DNA of 46,220 nucleotides from Flavobacteriaceae bacterium (GTDB lineage Bacteria; Bacteroidota; Bacteroidia; Flavobacteriales; Flavobacteriaceae). A model generated the notes under the pieces. It worked only from the letters and a program-made list of their open reading frames with translations. It was not told the DNA's origin and did no database searches. The stretch lies in assembly GCA_947451475.1 (NCBI GenBank), contig CANFZC010000016.1, positions 1 to 46,220 on the forward strand, in the 5' to 3' direction. A program made the position numbers and the translations under genes. Numbering within the stretch: position 1 is the stretch's first letter; the number at the start of each line of letters is the position of its first letter. Positions 12,201-19,445 of this stretch are shown in pieces.

Positions 12201-13018
12201 CTCAATGTATATATTCCTGGTTGTAAATTCGTAAATATTCCAGTAGCATTCGTACTGTTAGTAGCACTCGGACCCGTTAAAGTATAACTTACGTAGGGTA
12301 GCGTGCCACCAAAAGCAGTAGCCGTCACAGACCCATTGTCACCAACCGTACATACCGCATTAGTAACATTATATGACAAAGTCAAAGCATCTGTCAATAC
12401 AAAATCATCTACTGCAAAATCATTACCCGTAGTACTGGTAATGGTGTTTTTTAAATCAAGAGTGACAGTGGCTGCTGTAGCAGTAAAAGAGTAAATTACT
12501 TGTCTCCAACCTAAGGCAGGAAGCGGCGCTTGCGTTGTTCCACTTAACAAAACAGGAGCAGTAGCTCCGGTTGGCGCTGCAGTAAAAGTAATATTCGCTG
12601 AAGTTGCAGCAGTAGTAACTTGAGTAGATATTGATTTTATCCAATAACTAAAGTAATAGGTATTTCCAATCGTCAATCCAGTCACCCCAGTCCCCGTACT
12701 TCCCGCCTTCCAAAAAGATGAATTAGCCGTTGATGTACCATCAAAAAGAAGCATATTACCGTTTCCAGTGGTATGATCTCCATCCGATATAAAAAGCGTG
12801 GTGTTAACTAATTTAGGGTTAGTCGCAATGGTATACTTACCCTGTGATGTCGTTCCATAAGCAGCCGGTGCTAAATAAGCATAACCCGCTCCATTAGTAA
12901 CAAAACCTACCCCACTTGCACCTGACTCGAAGTCCCCATTGGTCAATAAATTCTGGGAAAAAACAGGGTTTATTAATAGCATGCTCACAAGAACATACAA
13001 ATAATACATCTTTTTCAT
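3272..13018 (-). CDS. Giant T9SS type B sorting-domain adhesin-like protein (3248 aa)
   Basis: A complete secreted repeat protein. Residues 1-21 are a signal peptide (MKKMYYLYVLVSMLLINPVFS). Residues about 22-205 look like a jelly-roll or carbohydrate-binding-like domain (NLLTNGDFESG). Residues about 215-290 resemble one SprB repeat (VTVTDS-like LSVTDSALP). PKD/Ig-like modules follow. Two larger globular regions sit near 630-850 (SPDGWLSLGG, IPYWDDLAT) and 1035-1245 (GTNGVISFNSNAWPGNCPW). From about 1310 to 2980 there are about 14 copies of a ~90-residue module (CDxNxDGxxxFDLT ... YYxTxxDA ... IYVRVxxxxTGCY), interrupted by three PKD-like units near 1570-1780. Residues about 3160-3248 are a CHU_C / gliding-motility C-terminal domain (YFTPNYDGIHDTWNI ... 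YIFDRNGKLL ... W.G.YNG), the T9SS type B signal. By family knowledge it is exported across the outer membrane and surface-displayed. A role in adhesion or gliding is inference; it is not clearly SprB, which is about twice as long. Confidence 0.95.
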   Translation of the reverse strand: MKKMYYLYVLVSMLLINPVFSQNLLTNGDFESGASGVGFVTNGAGYAYLAPAAYGTTSQGKYTIATNPKLVNTTLFISDGDHTTGNGNMLLFDGTSTANSSFWKAGSTGTGVTGLTIGNTYYFSYWIKSISTQVTTAATSANITFTAAPTGATAPVLLSGTTQAPLPALGWRQVIYSFTATAATVTLDLKNTITSTTGNDFAVDDFVLTDALTLSYNVTNAVCTVGDNGSVTATAFGGTLPYVSYTLTGPSATNSTNATGIFTNLQPGIYTLSVTDSALPTATTVTLSNVVVGPLITISTSGNNNTSICSGSPITLNAAGSTAAYSWTASPADPTLTNPALASPIVTPTVNTTYTVTSTISLCAPISKSVTVTVNPAPSITVTNPTSVCFPNTIDITLPAVTSGTTGTLSYWTNATATTALATPAAITTSGTYYIKGTIGNCSQIKPVVVTIYHPVLVIHDPAAVCAPATVNLTLAAVTNGTTGGGTFTYWTDAACTIPLGTPAAVNTSGTYYIKSTAGGCTDIKPVNVTINPQPTATISGTATVCQGQGFVITFTGTPDATVTYKINGGANQTIVLDATGTATLSSGVSVNTVYSLVNVISAAPASCTKTVTGSATITVTESVQVSAQSNPGLACTTGITTLTAYGSTFTHATGAALDPMTGATTLINAATDDTPSAVNTIGFNFVFQGTTYTQFSVSPDGWLSLGGAAATSQPINSITSTLNNPKLIPYWDDLATGSNGSVKVLVTGTAPNRIFIVQWNVTVPKNLAGAANSTFQMWLYETTNVIEYHFGAMGVQTSNSISAGYSIDGVNYSSITFNNSTANTSFANNSNSSVPPNGTLYGYAPLVSYIWSPIANLYEDPAGTIPYTGDSRAVVYAVNIPTPVTYTVVGTSVSGCQGTDTVTSELFAAPGPDQTICPGNVATITITGSPNTTVTIRNNDVPPVTYTVNLGPTGVGTFITPILQNTVIYEVTKVKGFNTLCESTLTNVFTVITVIPNGCATVKTDAAPNTPPLDLTLCTIGECRTLVADFSDVPSTSSYDVTSIPYCPQASYNDPSYNQVNITVDDIWSSPITLPFNFCFFNQNYTTCQVGTNGVISFNSNAWPGNCPWMYTATVPGAGFPILNAIYGVYQDLNPSVAPTAPAVTSVNWKLTGTYPCRKLIVNYDSVAQFSCANSVGLQTSQIVLYEVSNIVEVYVHRRVPCTGWNSGSGVIGIQNAAGTLGYTPPGRNTGSWSAFDEAWRFTPTGPSVPVTIAWYEGATATGVPIGTGTQITVCPATTTTYTSQATYQVCGVPQTAFSNVTLNVNPDLTGNPQDITQCPHTFDLTVNDAVILGSLDPTEYDITYHTSLADAENNGINPIANPTAYVPGTVQGTYPVYASIFLNSYNCRVVKAFNCIISCGVVPEVVPDLTVCETAYNSGVGIFDFTPQTAIALGAYNPADYTISYHHTLADALAGVAITGINTYTGIEGEVIVLKMTDNSDPTVFNTETFILHVNGLPTATISGTVSICSGTTTQVCFAGTPLAVVTYTDYMGATQTITLDATGNACLTSPALTVSTSYDLVSVTNPTTTCSQNVTGSAVITLIPLPTAIISGSTTVCVNEAAPTITFTGSNGTAPYTFTYTDATGLQQTVSSSATSNTATITVSTATPGSYTYTLVSVQSSTTPACSQNQTGSATIIVNPLPTAILTGTIAVCLNDPNPTLTFTGANGTAPYTFTYLDANNALQTVVSSGNSAPISVQSSPVGTYTYTLVSVTDSSATSCTQLQGGSATVTVNANPVITAPTPYLVCDDNNDGISCLFDLTTKDVEITTAPNVVAYYGTLTDAQTGATTVLTSPYCSSNPWNETIYVRVYNPATPACFSITTLQLIVNPTPQANSVITDYKLCDYNNPGDLVEQFNLHTKDLEIANNQPNVTITYYPTQADALAQNVAAALPNLYTSGSQTIWLNIKDNITGCNSVSSFNLVVNSLPTVFLPPTIIQCSNGASIQAQFDLTVNHDAVTNGAGGLTVTYYTSLLNAQNATNPIATPATYTGTHNETVYIRVEDINTGCYSTTTQLLQVTQGPLAITPLPLHYCDPNNDGFGVFDLDSVKAQIQGGTLDPLVTIGFYETQTDAIIRANPALVSPYHNIDPWTQTIYVSVYYTLTGCANYVQLQLIVDPTPEATVPTDYHLCDYTGTAGQEPFDLTTKIPEILGSINPVGTQVTFYTDTTAAQNGTAVGQITNVTGYLNTSNPQTIYVRVEFTATGCYDIVPLVLIVDPLPLATQPNYPQYSLCDYTGTIGHETFDLASQVSSILLNQTGMDVLFYPSLAAAQAGLVGTSINELYPSLQYVNVPAYVQTLGIRITNHITGCYSISTMDIRVNPLPSPIPPTSPYTICDDNQDGITQFDLTTLNIDLLQGANYVITYFESALDADHNTNPIPNPTTYFNVDPFTQILYVRAEDPITHCYSVIPITIAVDPSPTAPINVPDIELCDQDSNPYNATTLIDLTQNTSIVVGQQPLAASNYTIEYFTSKVSADAGIAPIIPATAYNGVDGQVIWVRVENIATGCYNLGTFKLIIHIPLLLTTPTVLNMCDDDALPNNQHTEFDLTVRDLQINQGTGYTVTYYTNANVLITDPAHYVNSSVGPVEALHVVVTTPFGCTSSTILDIRVLPVPTPLDPSTATPELTLGVQCENATGSGVAQFDLTTNAGYIINNDPTVTLHYFPTKTDIDNNTNEILNPATAIIGDPSIAGTTVGLVQYVYIAVSSSVFSDYTGRKCYKEVKEGFVVNPLPTVASIADFQICEHDPVANNGIEVFNLTTQNAALLAGNATTPVSNYTVAYYAGPGLTNLITNPTAYSNTSNPQTLFVQITNTTTGCKSDIGTFNLVVNPKPIIAVPMPDMKSCDTDGVNDGQMLFTQSGSSPLASLAGYTESVLGTTQTAPTYVVEFYDNQTSAEAGISTNALTDLANYQVHTGIYWVRVENLVTGCYQLDSFKVTIEKLARPVITSNTGSNVACVTWPTTTVVNNLILDSGITAPNYTFNWYADGQLIAGQNNSTINITDIATTATHVVYTVEAVSVNPPMLGCTSVITPASTFDVIKSGQAANLSYTVTNAFAENQVITVTNDGYGIYQYSLDDGPRQMNPIFENVSIGSHTIYVWDTLSPDGYSCGVQLIEDVETIDYPHYFTPNYDGIHDTWNIHGLVNQASAKIYIFDRNGKLLKQISPTTDGWDGTYNGHLMPSDDYWFTVDYQEGINSKQFKAHFAMKR

Positions 13019-13134
13019 ATTCTTTTATTGGTTTAATAGGTGCGTAATTTACATCTTTTTAAGAAATAATTAAGGAGATGCAGGAATTATTTTCAAATAT
13101 TAACACTTCAGGATGTAGTTTAATTATTATTATT

Positions 13135-13142
13135 TATCTTTG
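13135..13142 (+). promoter_or_regulatory. folE promoter -7 element
   Basis: TATCTTTG matches the Bacteroidota -7 consensus TAnnTTTG. Transcription would start near 13148-13149, about 33 bp before the ATG at 13182. The TTG at 13140, which would extend the frame upstream, lies inside this element and so cannot be the start of the mRNA's reading frame. Confidence 0.7.
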
Positions 13143-13181
13143 TTCTCTTATTCAAAAACCCCAATTAATTCTTATATTTTA

Positions 13182-13853
13182 ATGATAAACAACGAAGAAT
13201 TTCAAGACGAAATAGGAAATAATCACATAGCTACAAGTGCCCAAAACCCAATCAGAAATGATGCCTTCGAACTTAGTGATGAGGATAAAATAAATTCCAT
13301 AAAGAAAGATGTAGAAAGCATTTTGCGCACCTTAGGAATGGACCTTACGGATGACAGCATCAAAGGCACACCAAATCGCGTAGCCAAAATGTTTGTTAAA
13401 GAAATCTTCGGTGGTTTAAATCCCAATAAAAAACCAAGTTCGTCTACCTTTCAAAATAATTATAAGTATGGCGAAATGCTCGTAGAAAAGAACATTACCC
13501 TCTACTCCACCTGCGAACACCATCTATTACCCATAGTAGGTCGCGCCCATGTTGCCTATATTTCAAAAGGCACCGTGGTCGGTCTTTCAAAGATGAATCG
13601 AGTGGTCGATTATTTTGCCAAAAGACCACAAGTTCAGGAACGCTTAACGATGCAAATTGTACAAGAATTACAAAAAGTATTAGGCACAGACGATGTTGCT
13701 TGTGTAATAGATGCCAAACATTTATGTGTAAACTCTAGAGGGATTCGCGATATTGAAAGTAGCACCGTTACTTCTGAATTTGGAGGTAAATTCAAAGAAG
13801 AACAAACCCGAAGAGAATTTCTTGACTATATCAAACTAGAAACTAATTTTTAA
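13182..13853 (+). CDS. folE: GTP cyclohydrolase I
   Basis: Cytoplasmic enzyme converting GTP to 7,8-dihydroneopterin triphosphate, the first step of tetrahydrofolate (and pterin) synthesis. The frame gives 223 residues from the ATG at 13182, a usual length for the family. The zinc-site motif STCEHHLLP and the later HLCVNSRGI segment, which carries the second zinc cysteine, are both present, along with KMNRVVDYFAKRPQVQERLT, the conserved substrate-pocket region. A TTG 14 codons upstream lies within the promoter, so the ATG is preferred. It is followed by cysS on the same strand after a 92-bp gap without a clear terminator; co-transcription is possible. Confidence 0.97.
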   Translation: MINNEEFQDEIGNNHIATSAQNPIRNDAFELSDEDKINSIKKDVESILRTLGMDLTDDSIKGTPNRVAKMFVKEIFGGLNPNKKPSSSTFQNNYKYGEMLVEKNITLYSTCEHHLLPIVGRAHVAYISKGTVVGLSKMNRVVDYFAKRPQVQERLTMQIVQELQKVLGTDDVACVIDAKHLCVNSRGIRDIESSTVTSEFGGKFKEEQTRREFLDYIKLETNF

Positions 13854-13945
13854 GTGTCGTTTTTTGAGTAATTAAACTACTTAATATCACTCAGTAATTA
13901 CCTAGTAGAAATATCAAAAAAAAACAAAAATAGCTCCTAACAAAG

Positions 13946-15424
13946 ATGCAACTATATAAAAATCATTCGCTTAAAATCTATAATTCACTCTCTAGTGAAA
14001 AAGAACTATTTACCCCAATAAATGAAGGAAATATAGGAATGTATGTATGCGGCCCAACGGTTTATAGCAATGTACATTTAGGCAATGTAAGAACATTTAT
14101 GTCCTTCGACATGATCTATAGATACCTATTGCATTTAGGATTTAAAGTGCGTTACGTGCGCAATATTACAGATGTCGGACATATCGTTGATGATGTGGAT
14201 GATGGTGAAGATAAAATAGCCAAAAAAGCGCGTCTTGAACAACTTGAACCTATGGAAATCGTGCAACGGTATACGGTCGATTTTCATGACGTCTTAAAAC
14301 AATTCAATTTTCTACCCCCTAGTATTGAACCTACAGCAACAGGCCATATCATTGAGCAAATTGAAATCGTTAAGCAAATTATTGAAAACGGATTTGGATA
14401 TGAAAAAAATGGCTCGGTATACTTTGACGTAGTCAAGTTTAATAAGAACCACAATTACGGAAAATTAAGCGGCCGCAATATTGACGAAATGCTTGCCAAT
14501 ACCCGTGACACTGATGGTCAAAGTGATAAAAGAAATCCACAAGATTTTGCTCTATGGAAAAAAGCAGAACCAGAACACATTATGCGCTGGCCTTCGCCTT
14601 GGGGTATTGGATTCCCTGGTTGGCATTTAGAATGTACCGCCATGAGCACAAAATATCTTGGAGAAACTTTTGACATCCATGGAGGCGGAATGGACTTGAA
14701 ATTTCCGCATCATGAATGTGAAATTGCTCAAAATGAAGCCTGCACGGGGCACAGTCCTGTAAATTATTGGATGCATGCCAACATGCTTACATTAAATGGG
14801 AAAAAGATGTCTAAATCTACGGGAAACAATATACTCCCAAGTGAAATTTACAACGGAGGTAGCCCTTTTTTAAGCAAAGCATTTTCAGCCAATGTGGCCC
14901 GATTCTTTATGATGCAGGCACACTATAGAAGTATCCTAGATTTCACTAATGACGGAATCGTAGCAGCTGAAAAAGGTTATAACAGATTAATAGAAGGATT
15001 AGATATTATTAAGAACTTAAAACCGAGCGCTTCCTCTTCACTAGATATTCCAGCATGGAAACTAAGTTGTTATGAAGCTATGAACGATGACTTCAATACC
15101 CCTATTCTTATCGCTAATTTATTTGAAGGAATAAGATATGTAAATGTGGTAAATGACGGAAAGGAAACCTTAACTCAGGCAGACATAAATCTCCTTAACG
15201 AAACTTTAAATGAATTTACTTTTGATGTAATCGGAATTAAGGATGAAAAAACCACAGCTAACAATGCTGATAAATTAGAAGGAGTAGTTGAAATGCTGAT
15301 TCAAATGCGTTTAGAAGCACGGGCCAATAAAAACTTTGCCCTCTCTGATCAAATCAGAGACCAATTACTAAACATAGGCATTCAATTAAAAGACGGTAAA
15401 GAAGGAACTACATTCACTATTTAG
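13946..15424 (+). CDS. cysS: Cysteine--tRNA ligase
   Basis: Class I aminoacyl-tRNA synthetase charging tRNA-Cys in the cytoplasm. The 492-residue length is normal. The HIGH-type motif is HLGN (44-47) just after the zinc cysteine C35 in CGPTVYSN. Further zinc ligands are in [10 protein letters not shown] and [10 protein letters not shown]. The adenylate-site KMSKS motif occurs as [10 protein letters not shown] near residue 287. The C-terminal region (about 390-490) is the helical DALR-type anticodon-binding part. It is followed 19 bp later by yidD. Confidence 0.98.
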   Translation: MQLYKNHSLKIYNSLSSEKELFTPINEGNIGMYVCGPTVYSNVHLGNVRTFMSFDMIYRYLLHLGFKVRYVRNITDVGHIVDDVDDGEDKIAKKARLEQLEPMEIVQRYTVDFHDVLKQFNFLPPSIEPTATGHIIEQIEIVKQIIENGFGYEKNGSVYFDVVKFNKNHNYGKLSGRNIDEMLANTRDTDGQSDKRNPQDFALWKKAEPEHIMRWPSPWGIGFPGWHLECTAMSTKYLGETFDIHGGGMDLKFPHHECEIAQNEACTGHSPVNYWMHANMLTLNGKKMSKSTGNNILPSEIYNGGSPFLSKAFSANVARFFMMQAHYRSILDFTNDGIVAAEKGYNRLIEGLDIIKNLKPSASSSLDIPAWKLSCYEAMNDDFNTPILIANLFEGIRYVNVVNDGKETLTQADINLLNETLNEFTFDVIGIKDEKTTANNADKLEGVVEMLIQMRLEARANKNFALSDQIRDQLLNIGIQLKDGKEGTTFTI

Positions 15425-15443
15425 CGTTACACCAAACCAAATT

Positions 15444-15689
15444 ATGCTTAAGAGAATTGCAATAGCACCCTTACTGTTCTTAATTCGTTGCTATCAAACG
15501 GCGATATCCCCGTTTACTCCTGCAACCTGTCGCTTCGAACCCACTTGTTCACACTATTTTGCGGAGGCATTAAAAGTTCATGGAGTTTTCATCGGAACGT
15601 ATCTAGGAGTTAAACGCATACTAAGTTGCCATCCATGGGGACGCAGTGGCTTTGATCCAGTTCCTCCAAAAAAAGGTCTTCTTAAATAA
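15444..15689 (+). CDS. yidD: Membrane protein insertion efficiency factor YidD
   Basis: A small (81 aa) conserved protein associated with YidC-dependent membrane protein insertion. The family signature is clear: [11 protein letters not shown] near the N-terminus, then [11 protein letters not shown] with its cysteine pair, and [17 protein letters not shown] near the C-terminus. It starts with an amphipathic hydrophobic helix. It sits 19 bp after cysS and before lgt, which has its own promoter-like element, so yidD probably belongs to the cysS transcript. Confidence 0.96.
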   Translation: MLKRIAIAPLLFLIRCYQTAISPFTPATCRFEPTCSHYFAEALKVHGVFIGTYLGVKRILSCHPWGRSGFDPVPPKKGLLK

Positions 15690-15725
15690 AACCTAAAGCA
15701 TTTCATTTTTTACGTTTAATATTTA

Positions 15726-15733
15726 TAAATTTG
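15726..15733 (+). promoter_or_regulatory. lgt promoter -7 element
   Basis: TAAATTTG matches TAnnTTTG. The expected start of transcription is near 15739-15740, leaving a leader of about 16 nt before the lgt ATG at 15756. I see no clear -33 TTG. Confidence 0.55.
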
Positions 15734-15755
15734 GAATGTTAAAAAACCTCTTATC

Positions 15756-16670
15756 ATGATTTGGAATCCATCAGAAGGAATAGAAATTGGATCTTTTACC
15801 ATACGCTTTTACAGCTTAATGTTTGTTATTGCTTTTGGATTAGGTTGGTATATTACTAAACGAATCTATGATAGAGAGAACATTCCCATTGACAAACTAG
15901 ACACTCTTTTCATTTGGACTGTAATTGCTACATTACTTGGAGCTCGCCTCGGACATGTTTTTTTTTACGATTGGGAATATTTCAGAAATCATCTCCTAGA
16001 AATATTATTGCCTTTCAAATTAGATAACGGATTTGAATTTACAGGTTTCCGCGGATTAGCAAGTCATGGAGCGGCTGTTGCCATTATTATTGCAATGTAT
16101 TTTTATGCTAAAAATGTGGTGCAGAAACCCATACTTTGGGTATTAGACAGAGTGGTTATTCCAGTAGCTAGTGGTGCTATCTTTGTTAGAATTGGTAATT
16201 TTTTTAACTCAGAAATCGTTGGCAAAGAAACGCAATCGTCATTCGGAATTAAATTCATCCGTGACTTTTATTCTCCAAACCAAGTAGTTAATGATACCAA
16301 AATAAACAATGTAAACGATGCCTACCATGCCATCGCAACCGACCCAAAATTTGCTGTTTTATTAGATAAAGTTCCTGCAAAACATCCGGCCCAATTATAT
16401 GAAGCATTCCTGTATGTTTTTGTTTTTTTAATTCTGTTCTTTTTATACTGGAAAACAAAAACAGCTGAAAAGCAGGGACTATTATTTGGTTATTTCTTAA
16501 TCATGCTTTGGTCTGTTCGTTTTGTTGTAGAATACGTTAAAGAAAGTCAAGGCGGTATCGAAAAAGATTTTGGCTTACTGTCCACTGGACAATGGCTAAG
16601 CATCCCCTTTATACTAGTCGGTATATACTGCCTATTTGTTGCAGAAAAGCCGGTTGAAGACGATATATAA
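15756..16670 (+). CDS. lgt: Phosphatidylglycerol--prolipoprotein diacylglyceryl transferase
   Basis: Integral inner-membrane enzyme that transfers diacylglycerol to the lipobox cysteine of prolipoproteins, the first lipoprotein maturation step. The 304-residue protein has about seven hydrophobic segments. The family motifs are visible: FRGLASHGAAVA (the HGG-type loop), VRIGNFFNSEIVGKET (the signature Arg/Asn/Glu cluster) and KHPAQLYEAF. A short non-conserved insert (about residues 185-205, NQVVNDTKINNVNDAYHAIA) separates the signature from HPAQ. The gene ends at a strong bidirectional terminator shared with rluD. Confidence 0.97.
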   Translation: MIWNPSEGIEIGSFTIRFYSLMFVIAFGLGWYITKRIYDRENIPIDKLDTLFIWTVIATLLGARLGHVFFYDWEYFRNHLLEILLPFKLDNGFEFTGFRGLASHGAAVAIIIAMYFYAKNVVQKPILWVLDRVVIPVASGAIFVRIGNFFNSEIVGKETQSSFGIKFIRDFYSPNQVVNDTKINNVNDAYHAIATDPKFAVLLDKVPAKHPAQLYEAFLYVFVFLILFFLYWKTKTAEKQGLLFGYFLIMLWSVRFVVEYVKESQGGIEKDFGLLSTGQWLSIPFILVGIYCLFVAEKPVEDDI

Positions 16671-16672
16671 AT

Positions 16673-16702
16673 AAAAAAGCCCCAAGTTGTTGGGGCTTTT
16701 TT
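16673..16702. terminator. Bidirectional terminator between lgt and rluD
   Basis: Stem AAAAAAGCCCCAA / TTGGGGCTTTTTT with loop GTTG. It has A-runs and T-runs on both sides and lies between the convergent genes lgt (+) and rluD (-), so it can serve both. Confidence 0.93.
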
Positions 16703-16708
16703 ATTGAA

Positions 16709-17752
16709 TTATTCTTCATCATTTACTTCATTGTGTGACTTTGCATAAGAACGCCATTTATCAATACAATCTTGCATATCTTGTGGAATCTCAGTTTCAA
16801 ATCGCATAAACTCTTTGGTAACAGGATGTTCAAATCCAAGTGTTTTAGCATGTAAGGCTTGCCGTGGCAAACTTTTAAAACAATTATCTATAAATTGTTT
16901 GTATTTACTAAAAGTAGTACCCTTTAATATAATATCACCACCATATCGAGCATCGTTAAATAAAGTATGTCCTATATATTTCATATGAACTCTTATTTGA
17001 TGGGTCCTTCCAGTTTCTAATTTACAAGAGACTAAGGTGACATAGCCAAAACGTTCTAATACTTTATAATGAGTAACGGCATGTTTTCCGATATCTCCTT
17101 CTGGAAATACAGCCATTTGCATGCGGTCTTTAACATGGCGGGCAATGTTTCCTTCAATAGTACCTTCCTCCTCTTTAACATTACCCCATACTAAAGCAAG
17201 GTACTCTCGCTCCGAAGTTTTATCTTCAAACTGCTTAGCCAAATGGGTCATCGCCGCTTCAGTCTTTGCAACCACTAATAGTCCAGAGGTATCTTTATCT
17301 ATCCGATGCACCAATCCTGGTCGTTCACTAGAATTGAGCGGTAAATTATCAAAATGAAACGCTAAGGCATTAACCAAAGTTCCCGTGTAATTTCCGTGTC
17401 CTGGATGTACAACCAATCCCGGTGGCTTATTAATCACCAATAAGGCTTCGTCTTCATATACAATATCTAACGGAATATCCTCAGGAATAATATGATTTTC
17501 AAAAGGTGGATGGCTTACCATCACACGCACCACATCAAAAGGTTTTACACGATAATTGGATTTAACAGGAATATCGTTCACCCACACATTTCCATTCTCT
17601 GCCGCTTGCTGTATTTTGTTTCGTGTAGCATTTTCAATCAATTGCATCAAAAATTTATCCACGCGCAACAAGGATTGTCCCTTAGGAGAAACAAAACGAT
17701 GGTGTTCAAACAATTCGTCTTCTAATTCGGAAATATCAGTATTTTGGCTCAT
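16709..17752 (-). CDS. rluD: RluA/RluD-family rRNA pseudouridine synthase
   Basis: Converts uridine to pseudouridine in RNA; the RluD type acts on helix 69 of 23S rRNA. The protein has 347 residues. An S4 RNA-binding domain occupies about 25-90 (LLRVDKFLMQL...NGNVWVNDIPVKSNYRV), then the catalytic domain with VHRIDKDTSGLL near residues 145-155, where the Asp is the catalytic residue, followed by GRTHQIRVHM. Substrate specificity is inferred from family architecture. Its ATG overlaps the stop codon of the upstream PASTA gene by one base (TAATG), so translation is probably coupled. Confidence 0.93.
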   Translation of the reverse strand: MSQNTDISELEDELFEHHRFVSPKGQSLLRVDKFLMQLIENATRNKIQQAAENGNVWVNDIPVKSNYRVKPFDVVRVMVSHPPFENHIIPEDIPLDIVYEDEALLVINKPPGLVVHPGHGNYTGTLVNALAFHFDNLPLNSSERPGLVHRIDKDTSGLLVVAKTEAAMTHLAKQFEDKTSEREYLALVWGNVKEEEGTIEGNIARHVKDRMQMAVFPEGDIGKHAVTHYKVLERFGYVTLVSCKLETGRTHQIRVHMKYIGHTLFNDARYGGDIILKGTTFSKYKQFIDNCFKSLPRQALHAKTLGFEHPVTKEFMRFETEIPQDMQDCIDKWRSYAKSHNEVNDEE

Positions 17753-18360
17753 TAATTCTGGGGGGCAGTAGTAGTGTCAACAGCAGTAGAATCAATAGCT
17801 TCTTGATAAACAATTTTTCCATCTCCCAATACCAAGTCGATTTTCGAAGATTTCAATACTTTATCGCCTGCTTTCAATTTTTTTCCTTTCATTCTCATTT
17901 CTAATACCATATCTTTTCCTAAATAAGGGCGATAAGAAATCGTTCCTTCTTTTAATCCAACAGCATCTAAAGTAGGTACCGCTTGACGATACGTTTTTTC
18001 AACCAAATCGGGCACCGCAACCATGGTAAACTTCTCTGCATTAATTTTTATATAAATCTTCCTACCCTCTTTAACTTTTGCTCCTGCTTTCGGTTCTTGT
18101 TCTACTATAGTTAACTTTGGATATTCTGGTCGGTAATCTACAGTATCCAATATCACATAATTTAAATCAACGGCATCCAGTTTCTCTTCGGCTTGTTCTA
18201 CACTCAATTTACTCAAATCGGGCACAGTAATTTCCTCTCCATGATGCGTCGTAAACGTTAACCAATGAAAAAACAAATATGAAATCACTGCTATAATAGC
18301 TATAGCTGCCATCATTTGGGCAAAGAACACCCGACTCGTAAGATACTTGCGTAAACTCAT
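17752..18360 (-). CDS. Single-pass membrane protein with two PASTA domains
   Basis: A 202-residue protein from the ATG at 18360. A transmembrane helix (about 15-36, MMAAIAIIAVISYLFFHW) leaves the remainder in the periplasm. Two PASTA domains follow (about 50-115, ITVPDLSKLSVEQAEEKL, and 116-185, VAVPDLVEKTYRQAVPTL), the type that binds peptidoglycan fragments or glycan strands in other proteins. There is no kinase or transpeptidase domain attached. An upstream ATG at 18396 is in frame, but the region between contains a TATCTTTG promoter element (18379-18386), so the shorter form is preferred. It is co-directional with and overlaps rluD, and diverges from ddl, a cell-wall gene. Function not established. 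Confidence 0.9.
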   Translation of the reverse strand: MSLRKYLTSRVFFAQMMAAIAIIAVISYLFFHWLTFTTHHGEEITVPDLSKLSVEQAEEKLDAVDLNYVILDTVDYRPEYPKLTIVEQEPKAGAKVKEGRKIYIKINAEKFTMVAVPDLVEKTYRQAVPTLDAVGLKEGTISYRPYLGKDMVLEMRMKGKKLKAGDKVLKSSKIDLVLGDGKIVYQEAIDSTAVDTTTAPQN

Positions 18361-18378
18361 AAAGAAATTTAATTTGAG

Positions 18379-18386
18379 CAAAGATA
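18379..18386 (-). promoter_or_regulatory. Promoter -7 element of the PASTA-rluD operon
   Basis: On the minus strand this reads TATCTTTG, a TAnnTTTG match. Transcription would start about 18372, leaving a leader of about 12 nt before the ATG at 18360. It excludes the upstream ATG at 18396. Confidence 0.65.
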
Positions 18387-18423
18387 TAAAAAACATAAAG
18401 GTATTTGGTTTGAAAAAAAATGA

Positions 18424-18431
18424 TAATTTTG
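18424..18431 (+). promoter_or_regulatory. ddl promoter -7 element
   Basis: TAATTTTG matches TAnnTTTG, with a possible -33 TTTG at 18404-18407 (16-bp spacing). Transcription would start near 18438, about 29 nt before the ddl ATG. It forms a divergent pair with the PASTA-rluD promoter 45 bp away. Confidence 0.65.
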
Positions 18432-18466
18432 TTCCTTAGTAAACTTATTTTTAACTCCTACTATCA

Positions 18467-19441
18467 ATGAAAAATGTAGCCATCATCATGGGCGGATATT
18501 CCAGTGAATTTAAAATATCACTAAAGAGTGGAAACGTCGTATATGATTTTCTAGATAAAACAAAATACATCGGTTACCGCATACATATTTTCAAAGATAA
18601 ATGGGTGTACGTAGATGAGGCTAACCAAGAGTTTGCAATAGATAAAAATGATTTCTCAGTTACCATAAACGGAACTAAAATTGCGTTCGATGTCGTTTTT
18701 AATGCCATTCACGGAACTCCTGGAGAAGATGGCTTGATGCAAGCTTATTTTGAACTATTAGGCATTCCTCAAAGCTCATGTGACTACTATCAAGCAGCCT
18801 TAACATTTAATAAAAGAGATTTATTGTCAGTTTTAAAACCTTACGGTATAAAAACAGCTACCTCTTTTTACTTAAATCTAGGTGATCCCATCGATCAGGA
18901 TTCCATATTGAAAACGGTTGGTCTACCTTGTTTTGTAAAGCCAAACAAATCAGGTTCAAGCTTCGGAATTACCAAAGTAAAAACAAAAGATGAATTACTT
19001 TATGCCATTGCAAATGCCTATAAAGAAGATAACGAATTAATCATTGAAAGCTTCCTTGACGGCACAGAAGTATCTGTAGGTGTCATCAACTATCATGGAA
19101 CCATAACGGTATTACCTATTACCGAAATAGTTTCCGAAAATGACTTCTTTGACTATGAAGCAAAATATTTAGGTAAATCACAAGAAATTACACCGGCCCG
19201 AATTAGCCCTGAAATGACAGCTAAAGTGTCGGCAATTGCCAAAAGAGCGTACGAAGTTTTAAAGATGACTGGCTTTTCTAGAAGTGAATTCATCATTGTG
19301 GACGGCGAACCTCACATGCTTGAAATGAATACCATCCCCGGCTTAACGACCGAAAGTCTTATACCACAACAAGCGAAAGAAGCAGGGATTTCTTTGACAG
19401 ACTTATTTTCAAATGCACTAGAATTAGCGCTAAAAAACTAA
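18467..19441 (+). CDS. ddl: D-alanine--D-alanine ligase
   Basis: ATP-grasp enzyme making the D-Ala-D-Ala dipeptide for peptidoglycan precursors in the cytoplasm. The 324-residue protein starts with the N-terminal loop MGGYSSEFKISLKSG. The ATP-grasp core has CFVKPNKSGSSFGITKV (ATP-binding Lys and glycine-rich loop), ESFLDGTEVSVGV, and the metal/phosphate motif HMLEMNTIPGLTTESLIP. A nonpolar residue sits where some ligases carry the Tyr/Phe selectivity residue, but I cannot assign it by eye. It is 4 bp before coaD and surely co-transcribed. Confidence 0.97.
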   Translation: MKNVAIIMGGYSSEFKISLKSGNVVYDFLDKTKYIGYRIHIFKDKWVYVDEANQEFAIDKNDFSVTINGTKIAFDVVFNAIHGTPGEDGLMQAYFELLGIPQSSCDYYQAALTFNKRDLLSVLKPYGIKTATSFYLNLGDPIDQDSILKTVGLPCFVKPNKSGSSFGITKVKTKDELLYAIANAYKEDNELIIESFLDGTEVSVGVINYHGTITVLPITEIVSENDFFDYEAKYLGKSQEITPARISPEMTAKVSAIAKRAYEVLKMTGFSRSEFIIVDGEPHMLEMNTIPGLTTESLIPQQAKEAGISLTDLFSNALELALKN

Positions 19442-19445
19442 ACCG

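Noticed and set aside
13140..13181. 14-residue N-terminal extension of FolE from a TTG
   Set aside because: The TTG lies within the TATCTTTG promoter element.
18361..18396. 12-residue N-terminal extension of the PASTA protein
   Set aside because: A promoter element lies in this stretch and the resulting peptide has no signal-like logic.
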